NCBI GenBank assembly: GCA_963677165.2
Contig: CAXXSX010000002.1
Span: 5,332,001 to 5,396,000 of the forward strand
Length of the DNA: 64,000 bases
Reading direction: 5' to 3'
Source of the DNA: JAFGXT01 sp963677165
GTDB lineage: Bacteria; Verrucomicrobiota; Lentisphaeria; Victivallales; SZUA-371
The notes below the pieces were generated by a model. That model made no database searches. It was not told the DNA's origin and saw only the letters and a list, made by a program, of their open reading frames with translations. Within the stretch, counting starts at the first letter, position 1, and every line of letters starts with the position of its first letter. Below, in pieces: positions 52,802 to 62,355 of this stretch. A program made the translations under genes and the position numbers.

Positions 52802-53746
52802 ATGAGAAAATTTTTATTGACAATATCACTTAGTTTTATCATCACTGGAACATTGCTGGCTACAGCACCTAATTTACCGTCAATAGCGGTTTTACCATTT
52901 AAAGTGGGTCAAAATATAAGCGTTACGAGCATTGGGTCAATGAAAATCACCCGTAATATTGTAGAGAACGAATTCACCAACCAGTTGATCCAATTTCTGG
53001 TAAAATCCCGAAAATTCAATGTTGTCAACCGTGAAGACATTAAGCGAATCATGGAAGAAAACCGCCTGACAGAATCAGACTGGGCCAAACCGGGTCAGGA
53101 AGCAACTGTCGGAAAACTGCTGGTTGCTGATTTTCTGGTTACCGGAAATATCAACCGTATTGACTTCAAAATCATAAAACAGGATATCGCAATAACCGGG
53201 GAAACACGTCCACGCATTGTCGCAACCTTTAAAACCCAATACAAAGTAACAGAAGTCAAATCAGGAAAAGTTGTTGCTGCTGGACAAACCAAAGAAGTGC
53301 TAAGAAGTGCTGATGTCCGCCGCGAAATACCTGTAGAAAAGCGCAGAGACTGGGGGCTGGCTGACTTCAAGGATATGCTGTTCAATAAAGCATCAATAAA
53401 AGTAGGCGATGACATACTGGCTGGGATTTATCCGGTAAAAATAGCCACAGTAGAAGGCATGCAGGTTACTCTCAACCGGGGAGCAGGTGCCGGTATAACC
53501 AAAGATCAGGTCTACACAGTGTATAATCCAGGACAAAAAATCATTGATCCAGACACCAAAGAGGTTCTTGGAACCAGTGAAGTTGAAATAGCCCAACTAA
53601 CGGTCACAGTGGTAAATCCCAAATTCAGTACTGCTATAATAACCAAACAAAGCGGACCTGTTCAAGTTGGAGCAATCTGCCGTCTTGTAAAAAAACAGGA
53701 CAAGGAAGAAGCGCCGGACTATCCTAAAATAACTCCAGGCTGGTAA
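52802..53746 (+). CDS. CsgG-like exported protein
   Basis: 314 residues with a signal peptide (to about 20, no lipobox: GTLLATAPN). The CsgG-type domain (PF03783) is read from PSIAVLPFKV (about 25-34), FNVVNREDIKRIMEE (about 77-91), the LLVADFLVTGNI (about 108-119) and the VTEVKSGKVVAAGQT strand pair. A C-terminal beta extension (about 215-305, IATVEGMQVTLNRGAGAGI) resembles FlgT/SH3-like ends. Single-domain CsgG proteins often act as soluble or OM-linked scaffolds. It begins the cluster that ends in lpoB. Confidence 0.8.
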   Translation: MRKFLLTISLSFIITGTLLATAPNLPSIAVLPFKVGQNISVTSIGSMKITRNIVENEFTNQLIQFLVKSRKFNVVNREDIKRIMEENRLTESDWAKPGQEATVGKLLVADFLVTGNINRIDFKIIKQDIAITGETRPRIVATFKTQYKVTEVKSGKVVAAGQTKEVLRSADVRREIPVEKRRDWGLADFKDMLFNKASIKVGDDILAGIYPVKIATVEGMQVTLNRGAGAGITKDQVYTVYNPGQKIIDPDTKEVLGTSEVEIAQLTVTVVNPKFSTAIITKQSGPVQVGAICRLVKKQDKEEAPDYPKITPGW

Positions 53747-53769
53747 TTTCCAGATACACGGGAAAAGTA

Positions 53770-55281
53770 ATGAGATTTTCTGCTTGTTTGCTTATATCAA
53801 GTTTTCTGCTTTTTTCTATTGGTTGCTCATCCATCATAGATGCCCACAAGCAAAAAGCTCCCATGATGAGCTCGTATGCTTCCGGCAACCTGAAAATGGC
53901 CTCTGAAAAAGTTAAAAGTAAACTGGAGTCGTCACGCGGTAGCGGAGATCAACTAATGTGGGAACTGGAAGCTGGTACTGTTGATTTCGACAAAGGAAAT
54001 TACACTCGCAGTCTGACGGCCTTCACCCAGGCGGAGCAAATAGTAAATGACTACAACAGACGGGCTGAGATCAGCGCTAGAGATATCGGGGCTGAAGCCA
54101 GCTCTGCTTTGACCAACCTGAACGCCCTGCCCTATAAAGGATTTTGCTACGACCGCATATTACTTAACGTATACAAGGTTTTTGATTACTTTGCAAAGGA
54201 TAATCCTTCCGGAGCAATGGTTGAATTGCGACGTATGAGATATAATCAGAAACAGGTCGCCAGAGAATTCAAAACCGAAATTGAACAGCAGCGCAAAGCA
54301 ATTCAACGCGATCAGGCACAAGCCAAGCAGAACGCATCAAAAATGAAAAAACGCAAAGGCGGTTCAACCTATATCTCCTTTAACGACATCAGCCGCTGTC
54401 CACAAGTTACGGACGCAATAAATGAAGCAAATAAAAAATCAGAGAAGACCTACGGCAACCTGATGAATCCATTTGCGACTTACATGTCCGCGCTGGGCTA
54501 TCTTTATGAAGATAACCAGGGAGAAGCTCTGGTTGATTTTAGAAACCTCTACAGAATGAATAAGACAAATCCGCTGACCAATCGAGACTATATTACAGTT
54601 GCCGCTGCGGTCGGCGGCGAACATCTCCCGACTGGACTGTCAAAAGTAAAACCTTTCAATTACCCTCTTACCCGGAATATTGTTTTCATTATTTTCGCCA
54701 ATGGCCGCGGTCCTGCTCTTATACAGCAGAAATTCCAGATCATTCTACCCTGGCTGGGATATACCGGACTGGCTTTTCCCCGCTATAAATATTATCCGGC
54801 CTTTTTTAAAAGTATTCAGATTGAGAGCCGGAATACCCGCTGCAATACAGTAACAGTGGCAGACATGGACAATGTAGCGTCACAAGAATACCGGCAGCGC
54901 TTACCGATTATGATCACCCGGATTGTAGTTTCCTATCTCGTCAAGGAGCTGGCGAGCCTGGCGGCAACCCAGGCTGCCGCACAGCAGGATAATGTGTGGA
55001 TAGACATCGCCGCCTATGCAAGTACCGGCTTATATAAATACCTATTTAATACCGCAGATACTCGTTGCTGGGAAACCCTGCCCAAACAGTATCAGATAGC
55101 CCACCTCCCGATTCCGGCTGATCGAAAACTGCATCTAAGACCAGTATCGCAATCAATGACAGGAAAAACTTTCACTGTGGAATTGAAAAGAAACACAACC
55201 TTCGCTATTGTCTACATAAGGGGAACCAATCATAAAATAATTACTCGAAAAGTTTTTGAATTCAATCAGGAGAACCAATAA
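53770..55281 (+). CDS. COG3014-like lipoprotein
   Basis: 503 residues, lipobox FSIGC (Cys about 19) then SSIIDAHKQ. An N-terminal helical/TPR-like part (about 40-290: DFDKGNYTRSLTAFTQAEQIV, YLYEDNQGEALVDFRNLYRMN) is followed by a beta-rich domain (about 320-500). The order and neighbourhood (CsgG, then YcfL-like, then LpoB) match the COG3014/COG5633/COG3417 set found together in other Gram-negatives, where these are uncharacterised envelope lipoproteins. A role in peptidoglycan synthase control is inference from LpoB. Confidence 0.75.
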   Translation: MRFSACLLISSFLLFSIGCSSIIDAHKQKAPMMSSYASGNLKMASEKVKSKLESSRGSGDQLMWELEAGTVDFDKGNYTRSLTAFTQAEQIVNDYNRRAEISARDIGAEASSALTNLNALPYKGFCYDRILLNVYKVFDYFAKDNPSGAMVELRRMRYNQKQVAREFKTEIEQQRKAIQRDQAQAKQNASKMKKRKGGSTYISFNDISRCPQVTDAINEANKKSEKTYGNLMNPFATYMSALGYLYEDNQGEALVDFRNLYRMNKTNPLTNRDYITVAAAVGGEHLPTGLSKVKPFNYPLTRNIVFIIFANGRGPALIQQKFQIILPWLGYTGLAFPRYKYYPAFFKSIQIESRNTRCNTVTVADMDNVASQEYRQRLPIMITRIVVSYLVKELASLAATQAAAQQDNVWIDIAAYASTGLYKYLFNTADTRCWETLPKQYQIAHLPIPADRKLHLRPVSQSMTGKTFTVELKRNTTFAIVYIRGTNHKIITRKVFEFNQENQ

Positions 55282-55282
55282 T

Positions 55283-55744
55283 ATGAAACGACTGACAATC
55301 ATTCTTTGTGCCGCAATCCTACCTGCCCTGTTTTCCGGCTGCCAGAACACGGTAAATACGGCTGAAAACCGCAATAAGACGATGAAAACCGATTATATGC
55401 TCAGCAGATACGTTTCAACCGACCGTTTCTGCCGGGATCGACTGGTTATCGACGGCATCAACCGTAAAGTACTGTCAACTGGCTTTATGATGATACAGAT
55501 TAACTTCCGCAGCTCGCGAACCGGTTTCTGGTCTGAACTCTGGAGCGATATCACAGGAGCCAATCCTTACAAGGTTGAATACAAAATAGACTGGTTTGAC
55601 AAAGACGGTATGAAAATCGATACCCCGACCTCAACCTGGACAGAAGTTGATTTTATTCCCGGTGAATCAAAATACATAAAGTCAGTAGCTCCGAATATCC
55701 GGTGTAAAGATTTTAAGATTAACATGAAAGAATACGGCGAATAA
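55283..55744 (+). CDS. YcfL-like lipoprotein (DUF1425 type)
   Basis: 153 residues from the ATG at 55283, 2 bases after the preceding stop, with CAGGAG upstream; the frame's earlier ATG at 55256 lies inside the previous gene. Lipobox LFSGC (Cys about 17). The mature part is a small beta domain with YKIDWFDKDGMKI (about 115-127) and VDFIPGESKYIKSVAPN (about 128-145, split), the YcfL-type pattern. In Escherichia coli ycfL stands next to lpoB, as here. Function unknown. Confidence 0.8.
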   Translation: MKRLTIILCAAILPALFSGCQNTVNTAENRNKTMKTDYMLSRYVSTDRFCRDRLVIDGINRKVLSTGFMMIQINFRSSRTGFWSELWSDITGANPYKVEYKIDWFDKDGMKIDTPTSTWTEVDFIPGESKYIKSVAPNIRCKDFKINMKEYGE

Positions 55745-55761
55745 CGGCAAGGGACTGCTGC

Positions 55762-55800
55762 CTGCAAGATGTTTTGCAGCTACTTCCGTCTTTCAGACGG
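55762..55800 (+). promoter_or_regulatory. Two tandem hairpins between the YcfL-like gene and lpoB
   Basis: CTGCAA (55762-55767) pairs with TTGCAG (55774-55779); next CCGTCT pairs with AGACGG (ending at 55800). Neither is followed by T runs. They could be processing or attenuation elements setting lpoB level, or REP-like remnants; nothing decides. Confidence 0.35.
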
Positions 55801-55878
55801 TGGCTCCAGGCTTCGCCGTAACCATAAGAAAATTGTGATTTTATTAATTTACGAAATAACATACAGGAGGGTACTAAA

Positions 55879-56496
55879 ATGAAACTTGATCGAATGATTT
55901 TATCAGCAACAGCAGGACTCGGTTTAATCCTTGCCGCCGGCTGCGGTTCCGGCCCGGTCCGCATTGATCCCCAATCCAATCAGGGGCTCACGACTGTTGA
56001 TGAACTTAACTTCAAAGATTTTCAGACAGCCGCGGAAAAGCTGACAAACTCCATGCTCCAGTCAGGAGTACTAAAGCGTACCGACGGACGCAAAACAATT
56101 CTGATGGTTAGCATTATAAAAAACAAAACCCAACAGCATCTTGACGCAAACCTGCTGACCGACAAGATCCGTAAAGCGGTATTACGCTCAGGCCTGGCAC
56201 TGACAACTACAGCGGTAGGCGGCAACGGTCCCGACGATAGAGCAACAAGAGAAGTCAGAAAGCTTCAGGATGACCCGATGTTCAACCAGAAAACGGTTCA
56301 AAAAGATGGTACGGTTATCGCTCCGGATATGAGTTTATCCGGTGAAGTCATTCAAAAACGGACCTCCCAGGGCAGAACCTCTGAATCATACTTTTATATC
56401 AACCTGAAACTGACCGATCTGAAAACCGGACTGGCTGTCTGGGAAGATGACAAGGAAGTAGCCAAACAGGAAACTAAAGCGGTATTCGGCCTGTAA
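55879..56496 (+). CDS. lpoB: Penicillin-binding protein activator LpoB
   Basis: 205 residues, lipobox ILAAGC (Cys about 22). LpoB is an outer-membrane lipoprotein that reaches through the periplasm and stimulates the bifunctional synthase PBP1b. The LpoB fold is recognised from LTNSMLQSGVLK (about 56-67), ILMVSIIKNKTQQHLD, LRSGLALTT (about 102-110) and MSLSGEVIQKRTSQG (about 154-168). GGAGG precedes the ATG. It is the last gene of the cluster with a terminator behind it. It belongs with the PBP and FtsW finding as cell-wall machinery. Confidence 0.9.
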   Translation: MKLDRMILSATAGLGLILAAGCGSGPVRIDPQSNQGLTTVDELNFKDFQTAAEKLTNSMLQSGVLKRTDGRKTILMVSIIKNKTQQHLDANLLTDKIRKAVLRSGLALTTTAVGGNGPDDRATREVRKLQDDPMFNQKTVQKDGTVIAPDMSLSGEVIQKRTSQGRTSESYFYINLKLTDLKTGLAVWEDDKEVAKQETKAVFGL

Positions 56497-56522
56497 TTTT
56501 GGAAAAATTTCGGTTTTGCCAC

Positions 56523-56560
56523 ATGCTCAGGATTAGAAAAAACTCCTAAATCCTGAGCAT
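56523..56560. terminator. Perfect 12-bp hairpin between lpoB and the convergent gene
   Basis: ATGCTCAGGATT (56523-56534) pairs with AATCCTGAGCAT (56549-56560). It lies 27 bases past lpoB and 28 before the convergent secreted-protein gene end, so it could serve both, though no strong T run is present. Confidence 0.65.
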
Positions 56561-56588
56561 AGCTATTCCGTATGCCATTTACACAAAA

Positions 56589-57896
56589 TTAATTACTCAG
56601 CCCTTTCTTTTTGCTTAAATCAATCGTCAACAACCGCATATTATCCCAAGTCTTTCGAACTTGAAATACGTCATTTTCATCTTTTGCCTTATGACGCGCA
56701 AGAAGATATACCTTCTGTTGCGTTTCATCAAAAACTCCTTCAACCGGAATCTCGTTCTTTTTCAAATCAAAGTTAACTTCAATATTTTCTGCGTTACTTC
56801 TATGGTTAATGACCGCCTGTTTACCTGTAATATAGACGATTTTTTCCGTATCGCTGCAAAGCACCTGGAAAGTATCAGCCGGAAGGGAAATCCCCTGTTG
56901 ATTCGGAGTAATTTCCAGCGTCGGAATGTCATTGATTTTTTTCAGGCTGCTTATATTAACTGAATCAGGCGATGGAACAAAACACTCTACATAGTGTGAA
57001 TTATCAAACACGAAAATACTGGAACTTTGATTGCGCCGCGGAATGCGGATTTTATTGTTCTTACCGCAACGGGCGACATAAGAAAGGTAAATATTCTTTT
57101 TCGTATCGAAAAACGCCATATTGCCTTCAACATCGGCAAGCCAGATCACGTTGTTTGCATCAACTCCGCAACTCTGCAAGGTGGGCGGAGGTTTTAGATA
57201 ATGAACGGCAAAAAGTAAATTGTCCGATGGTGCAATAGCAATTAGGTTCTCCTTCCATATCGTGTTGTAAAAATGTATAACAACCGAACAATCTCCATAA
57301 ATGGAGTAATACGTGTCATTAATATTCAATATGGAAGGTTTTACTGCATCAGCAGGACACATATTGTTGATGGCTTGTTGTAAAGCTAAAGAGGTTCCGG
57401 CTGTTGCCGGATTAACAGGAGAGTAAAACCGTTTAAATAATTTTCCTAATTGTAATTCTTTTTTCTTATTACAATTCAGGTTCGTTTGAATTGTTTTATA
57501 AAAATCACACCCAATATATCTGGCATGGGATTGAGATTGTAGAGTATTTAATAAATTGCTATAATGAACATAAGAGCCGAATGATTTTTTCTTTAACTTC
57601 AATTTTTCGGTAAAAATCTTGATAATTTCTAACTCATTAGGATACTTCGCACTAAATTGAAAAATAGCCTCATCAACCTTATTCGTTCCTGTAAAAATTT
57701 TGTTACTGTTTTTTCGCTTACTCTCTAAATATTCACCTATTGTCAATCCACAGATTTCCTCATTCGCTTTGTATAAAAACATTATATTATTGCTTGATGC
57801 AACATTATTCGTTTCTGTGCAATATACGCTTGAATAAGAAATCATAAAAATTATGGTTAATATACATAAGCATTTGACTCTTTTATGATTTTTCAC
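56589..57896 (-). CDS. Secreted protein of unknown function, beta-rich C-terminus
   Basis: 435 residues with a GTG start and GGGGG upstream. Signal peptide to about residue 27 (CLCILTIIFMISYSSVYC; TETNN follows). A helical region (about 60-160) leads into repeated short strands (about 190-430), such as NVIWLADVEGNMAFFDTKKN and KVYLLARHKAK, that suggest a propeller-like fold. Multiple Cys in the first third. The gene is AT-rich and Lys/Asn-heavy like the 10.7-13.9 kb cassette. No family recognised. Confidence 0.65.
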   Translation of the reverse strand: MKNHKRVKCLCILTIIFMISYSSVYCTETNNVASSNNIMFLYKANEEICGLTIGEYLESKRKNSNKIFTGTNKVDEAIFQFSAKYPNELEIIKIFTEKLKLKKKSFGSYVHYSNLLNTLQSQSHARYIGCDFYKTIQTNLNCNKKKELQLGKLFKRFYSPVNPATAGTSLALQQAINNMCPADAVKPSILNINDTYYSIYGDCSVVIHFYNTIWKENLIAIAPSDNLLFAVHYLKPPPTLQSCGVDANNVIWLADVEGNMAFFDTKKNIYLSYVARCGKNNKIRIPRRNQSSSIFVFDNSHYVECFVPSPDSVNISSLKKINDIPTLEITPNQQGISLPADTFQVLCSDTEKIVYITGKQAVINHRSNAENIEVNFDLKKNEIPVEGVFDETQQKVYLLARHKAKDENDVFQVRKTWDNMRLLTIDLSKKKGLSN

Positions 57897-58120
57897 AGCG
57901 TGCCCCCATTCATCTTTTTGTGCTTCGACTACACATGTATTTTAGCACGAAATAGACAGGATGTTGTAAAAAGATTGTAAAAAGAAATTAATAACATTGT
58001 AAAATTAATCCGGAGAACAATTCACACGGATTCAGATTTCTGCAGATAAACAATGTATATGATCCGCACTACGAATGACATAGGTACCGTTTTCAACTTG
58101 TGTTCTTGTTTCTGCCGAAG

Positions 58121-59149
58121 TTATTTGCTGAAGATATCGCGGATGGATTTCAGAACCGGATTGGTAAATACTCTCAGCTGTTTTTTGAAGCGCGCAATTG
58201 TCGCCGGAACAGCAATACGCGGTATTTCATGAGCCGTATGTACCGTGGATCGCAGAGCGTCCTTGTTCATCGTAAACATCAGTTCAAAACCGCAATCTTT
58301 CGCTGCTTCAATACTTTCATCGGAATAATGTCCCCAGGGCCAGAACATGGCTTTGGCTCTGGAATCAAGGTTTTCCGCAATCAGGTTTTTGCATATCAAC
58401 ATGTCACCACGAATTCTCGCACGAAATTCTGTTTCGTTTTCCATGAATTCCAGCGCGTCACCTGTTTCCATGCATATTTTCATTCGTTCTTCATTATTTT
58501 CCGCCACTTTCAGGGCCTGAATGAAATTCGCTGTGGGTCGTGTCCTTCTTTCCGCCAGGATACTGTCAAATTCCACCCGTGGAGCTCCATCAAAAAGTTC
58601 TCCTCCAAAGGCGTATTCCATGGTCCAGTGCTTGAAGTCAGGATAGAATCCCCGCGGATTCTTCATAGACTGGCAGCATCCCAGATGAGAATTACCGTGC
58701 GCCTGAAAATCCCACACGCCGGTATCTTTTAGCATTTTCAGTTCATCCCAAGTCAGAAATGAGCTAAAATCACGCTTATAAGCCGCAAGTTCAAGAGCTT
58801 CTTTAGAAGGAATAATCTTATAATCGTCACCATTAATAACTTCCGGACGGCGCGGATTGATCAAAGCGGTATTTACTGCCATAACAGCTTTTGCTGAATA
58901 TTCCTGAAGAACCGGTGTGGCCCAGAGCAAATTATCGGCCCAGCCATCATCAAAGGTAAGCATGGTAAGCTTACGCTTACCGGGGTCGACATCACCGTTA
59001 AAAATGTCCAGCAAATCGCCAGTATCAATAAACTCATATCCTGCGGCAATTAATGCCCGTAACTGCAGGTCAAAAATCTCCTGCGGAACCGCACTGGTAC
59101 CGACCTCCGGCAACACACGGTGATATGTCCATACTAAAACAGGTTTCAT
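58121..59149 (-). CDS. Polysaccharide deacetylase-family protein (CE4/NodB)
   Basis: 342 residues without signal peptide. The NodB-homology domain has MLTFDDGWADN (about 63-73; the first Asp pair), the metal-binding AHGNSHLG (H-x3-H, about 142-147 region), and AMFWPWGHYSDE (about 289-300) near the C-terminus. Metal-dependent de-N-acetylation of GlcNAc-type glycans is the known family reaction; target unknown. AAGGGATGG precedes the ATG. Transcribed alone, divergent from mgtE. Confidence 0.88.
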   Translation of the reverse strand: MKPVLVWTYHRVLPEVGTSAVPQEIFDLQLRALIAAGYEFIDTGDLLDIFNGDVDPGKRKLTMLTFDDGWADNLLWATPVLQEYSAKAVMAVNTALINPRRPEVINGDDYKIIPSKEALELAAYKRDFSSFLTWDELKMLKDTGVWDFQAHGNSHLGCCQSMKNPRGFYPDFKHWTMEYAFGGELFDGAPRVEFDSILAERRTRPTANFIQALKVAENNEERMKICMETGDALEFMENETEFRARIRGDMLICKNLIAENLDSRAKAMFWPWGHYSDESIEAAKDCGFELMFTMNKDALRSTVHTAHEIPRIAVPATIARFKKQLRVFTNPVLKSIRDIFSK

Positions 59150-59248
59150 GCAACGCCATCCCTTCTTTGCTTTTCTAATATGATATACGTTATTTCCGAT
59201 AAATTCAAAAACAAAATGAATGATTTTACTTTTAGAGTAATGGGAACG

Positions 59249-59257
59249 TGCTATAGT
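59249..59257 (+). promoter_or_regulatory. Extended -10 promoter element of mgtE
   Basis: TG-C-TATAGT at 59249-59257 fits an extended -10 box 42 bases before the mgtE start. No good -35 is evident, as is usual for this class. Confidence 0.45.
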
Positions 59258-59298
59258 ATGGCTAAACCCGGGAAATTTTTTAATGTCAGGTAGCGAAA

Positions 59299-60663
59299 AT
59301 GAGCAAACAACCTCTTACCAGCGAGGAGATCGAACTTCTTCTTGCGAAAAAACAATACGATAAGATAAGAGCCAGGTTTGCGAACACGGACCCGGCTGAC
59401 GTTGCCGACCTGATCGAAGACCTTGATTCTGAACACATTGAGCAGATTTTTAAAATACTCGACAACAATTTAGCCTCGGAAGTTATGGTTGAATTGGAAT
59501 CAGATGTTGATGATGTAGTCGAAACGTTACATCCCCAAAGGCTTGCAGAACTTATTGGTCAAATGGCTCCGGACGATGCGGTAGATATTCTCAATGAACT
59601 CAACAATGAGGATAAGGAAAAAGTCCTGCAAAAGCTGAAAAAGAGCAAGCAGAAAGAGTTGCGCCGTCTATCCAATTACGAAGATGATTCCGGTGGGGGT
59701 ATCATGACCCCTGAGCTCTGTGCCGTATCGGAAGAGTCAACGGTAGAGCAAACGATCAACAGCCTGGCAAAAACCACATTTTCGGATCCGGTCAATGCTG
59801 TATTTGCAGTTACTCCGGATCATAAATTAATTGGATATATCCATATTTCAGACCTGATCTCCAAGCAGCGTTCTGCAAAAATGAAAGACGTTATCGAATC
59901 GAACCCAGTCTATGCGTCGGTAGATGAAGACCAGGAAAGTATTGCCAAAAAATTCATGAAATATGACTTGTACGCAATGCCGGTAGTTGATGAAAAAATG
60001 GTCTTGGTCGGACGAATTACTGCCGACGACGTAATGGACGTAATAGAAGAAGAAGCTTCGGAAGACATCGCACGTATGGCTGGTGCTCCGGATATCGGTC
60101 AAAAAGAAGATTCACCTTTTAATATTGTAAAACTGCGCCTGCCCTGGTTGCTGGTGACAATGTTTACCGGAATGCTGGTAAGCGTAATTGTCGGCAAAAT
60201 AACCAATCTCAAAGGAGCGGAGGCAATGACCGCTTTTGTACCTGTGATTCTCGCCATGGGTGGAAACACCGGAATGCAGGCAACAGCAGTGACTGTAAGA
60301 AACATTGCTCTGGGGGAAATTAAGTTCAACCGTCTACTGGCAATATTCGCGAGAGAAATTTTTGTAGGCGCAATGATGGGCTGTGTCTGCGGAGTAGTTA
60401 CCGCTATACTGGTTTATCTGAATTTAACATACATTATTCATATCGAAATAGTCGATCAGATTGTCAAACTTTGCTTCATTGTCGGTTTTTCAATGTTGAC
60501 CGCAATGACTTTTGCCGCCCTGTCGGGAACGATTCTTCCGATTATTTTAAATCACTATAGGGTTGATCCGGCAGTAGCATCTGGACCATTTGTAACCACC
60601 AGTAACGATTTATCCGCATCCCTGATCTATCTGCTGATGTGTACAATTTTACTAACTATTTGA
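59299..60663 (+). CDS. mgtE: Magnesium transporter MgtE
   Basis: 454 residues, normal. Inner-membrane Mg channel with cytoplasmic sensor. N domain (about 30-130, with repeated LAELIGQMAPDDAVDIL-type helices), paired CBS domains (about 131-255), then five membrane helices (about 275-454). The pore motif AMGGNTGMQATAVTVR (about 314-329) and the closing P--L-----DPA-ASGPFVTT segment are diagnostic. No Mg riboswitch was seen in the short leader. Followed after 18 bases by a membrane glycosyltransferase gene. Confidence 0.97.
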   Translation: MSKQPLTSEEIELLLAKKQYDKIRARFANTDPADVADLIEDLDSEHIEQIFKILDNNLASEVMVELESDVDDVVETLHPQRLAELIGQMAPDDAVDILNELNNEDKEKVLQKLKKSKQKELRRLSNYEDDSGGGIMTPELCAVSEESTVEQTINSLAKTTFSDPVNAVFAVTPDHKLIGYIHISDLISKQRSAKMKDVIESNPVYASVDEDQESIAKKFMKYDLYAMPVVDEKMVLVGRITADDVMDVIEEEASEDIARMAGAPDIGQKEDSPFNIVKLRLPWLLVTMFTGMLVSVIVGKITNLKGAEAMTAFVPVILAMGGNTGMQATAVTVRNIALGEIKFNRLLAIFAREIFVGAMMGCVCGVVTAILVYLNLTYIIHIEIVDQIVKLCFIVGFSMLTAMTFAALSGTILPIILNHYRVDPAVASGPFVTTSNDLSASLIYLLMCTILLTI

Positions 60664-60681
60664 TAACAGGCATACATACTG

Positions 60682-62355
60682 ATGATATATAAAGAAAAAA
60701 CCATTCGCTGGTATTGGGCTCTGCTGATTTTGCTGATTGCCTTTGCGGTCATTTACACGCCCTGGCAATTGGGAGGACGCGAGCTATACTGGAGCGAAGG
60801 CCGCTATGCGGTAATTGCCACCGAAACCGGAGTTGTCCCGATGGCGGTAACCGCTCATCACGAACTCGTTCCACAAGTATTTCCACTGTTTCCACAGATA
60901 GCCGCCCTTATGTCATGCCAATGGGGTATGCCTATGGAATTGTCGCTAAGGCTGATTTCTGTTATTGCCCTTTTCCTTATCGCAATACTTGTATGGGAAA
61001 CAGCAAGACATGCGGCCGGAATTCCGGCGTCAGCAGTGGCGGTCGCCATACTGATATCCTCGAATATTGTCATTGAAAAATCGGTTGACGGCTATCCGGA
61101 AACTCTTGGTCTGCTTTTTCTAACCGCTGGCTGGCTAGCCTGGTTCTGGCTTGGTACGGTAAAAGGCTCGTGGAATCTGGCCTGGATCGCCAGTCTCCTT
61201 TTCTGCGGTCTGGCATTTTATACTATAGGCTGGGCGGGGATTATCTACTTTTTTGTTCCTTTAATATTTATGCGCCGTCCACTGACTCTCTGGTCTAAAC
61301 TGCGAAAATCCGGTTTCTACATTGGAGTGATCATTTTACTGTTGGTCATACTGGTCTGGAGTATTCCGCTAATTACCGCGAAAGGCGCAATATCGACGTA
61401 TGCCGCTGAAGAGTTCCTTGAATTCGATGATTACTGGGAACACCTGTATGCATTCCCGTTTGATGTAATCGTCCGATTCTTTCCCTGGAGCCTGATTGCC
61501 TGGGCTCCATTTTGTGTGGCTCTTCAGCCGATGGATAAAAACCCGATCTTCAATCGTTTTCTGCGAATCATCACAATTTCGCTGTTTTTTCTTTTGTGGT
61601 TTAGTCCATTCACAGAACCGCGCGATATTATTCTGCTGGCGCCTCCGCTGGCGATCCTGACCAGTTCATATTACTATATCGTTATCAGGCGCTATGGACA
61701 CCTGTTCCAGAAGTTTCTCAAGTTACTGCCCTGGCTCGCCGTTATCGCTGGCGGAATAATTCTCGGATTTTATCTTACCCCGACCGAATGGTGGAAAATT
61801 CTCAAACCTCTTGAAAGAGGAATGGAATTCCACGAGTCAACACGTAATTTTGTAATGGCAATGGTTTACGGCGGTATGGCAATTGCTACTGGGTTATTTT
61901 TTATAGTGATACCACGCAGATTCATTCCGGTTTGGACCACAATTCTCAGTTATCTATGTGTAATCATGATGATTTTCTGGTCCATTATTTATCCGTACAA
62001 GGCACAGGAAAACTCAAAGCGCTCAATCGGCCAGGAAATGCGCCAGGCGATGAAGAAAGCCAGCGGAATCCCGGAATATGTCTATAAAGGCGAGAATATT
62101 GCCGGTCTCTATGGCGAATGTTTCTACATGGGGTGCAAAGTAAAAAAAATCAACTCACTGGATGAGCTGCCGCGTAACAGCAAAGTGGTTTATCTGTTGT
62201 GCACCAAAGTACCAATGCTCCAGTCAAGAGCCTGGGGCGACCCAATCATGAAAAAGAAATATCGCAAAGGTGAACTTTATCTGTATAAAGGTGAACTAAA
62301 GCAGGATATGACTCCAGGAACCAAACAGGCTGAAAATGACAACTATATCTTCTAA
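60682..62355 (+). CDS. GT39/ArnT-like integral membrane glycosyltransferase
   Basis: 557 residues, about eleven membrane helices. The first periplasmic loop has LGGRELYWSEGRYAVIA (about 30-46), the acidic motif (usually DE-RY) of ArnT and PMT-type GT-C enzymes, and DGYPETLGLLFLTAGW follows. Polyprenyl-phosphate sugar is the usual donor. The C-terminal part (about 440-557) is soluble and unlike ArnT. It overlaps rlmN by 20 bases. Target (lipid A, protein or glycan) is unknown. Confidence 0.78.
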   Translation: MIYKEKTIRWYWALLILLIAFAVIYTPWQLGGRELYWSEGRYAVIATETGVVPMAVTAHHELVPQVFPLFPQIAALMSCQWGMPMELSLRLISVIALFLIAILVWETARHAAGIPASAVAVAILISSNIVIEKSVDGYPETLGLLFLTAGWLAWFWLGTVKGSWNLAWIASLLFCGLAFYTIGWAGIIYFFVPLIFMRRPLTLWSKLRKSGFYIGVIILLLVILVWSIPLITAKGAISTYAAEEFLEFDDYWEHLYAFPFDVIVRFFPWSLIAWAPFCVALQPMDKNPIFNRFLRIITISLFFLLWFSPFTEPRDIILLAPPLAILTSSYYYIVIRRYGHLFQKFLKLLPWLAVIAGGIILGFYLTPTEWWKILKPLERGMEFHESTRNFVMAMVYGGMAIATGLFFIVIPRRFIPVWTTILSYLCVIMMIFWSIIYPYKAQENSKRSIGQEMRQAMKKASGIPEYVYKGENIAGLYGECFYMGCKVKKINSLDELPRNSKVVYLLCTKVPMLQSRAWGDPIMKKKYRKGELYLYKGELKQDMTPGTKQAENDNYIF

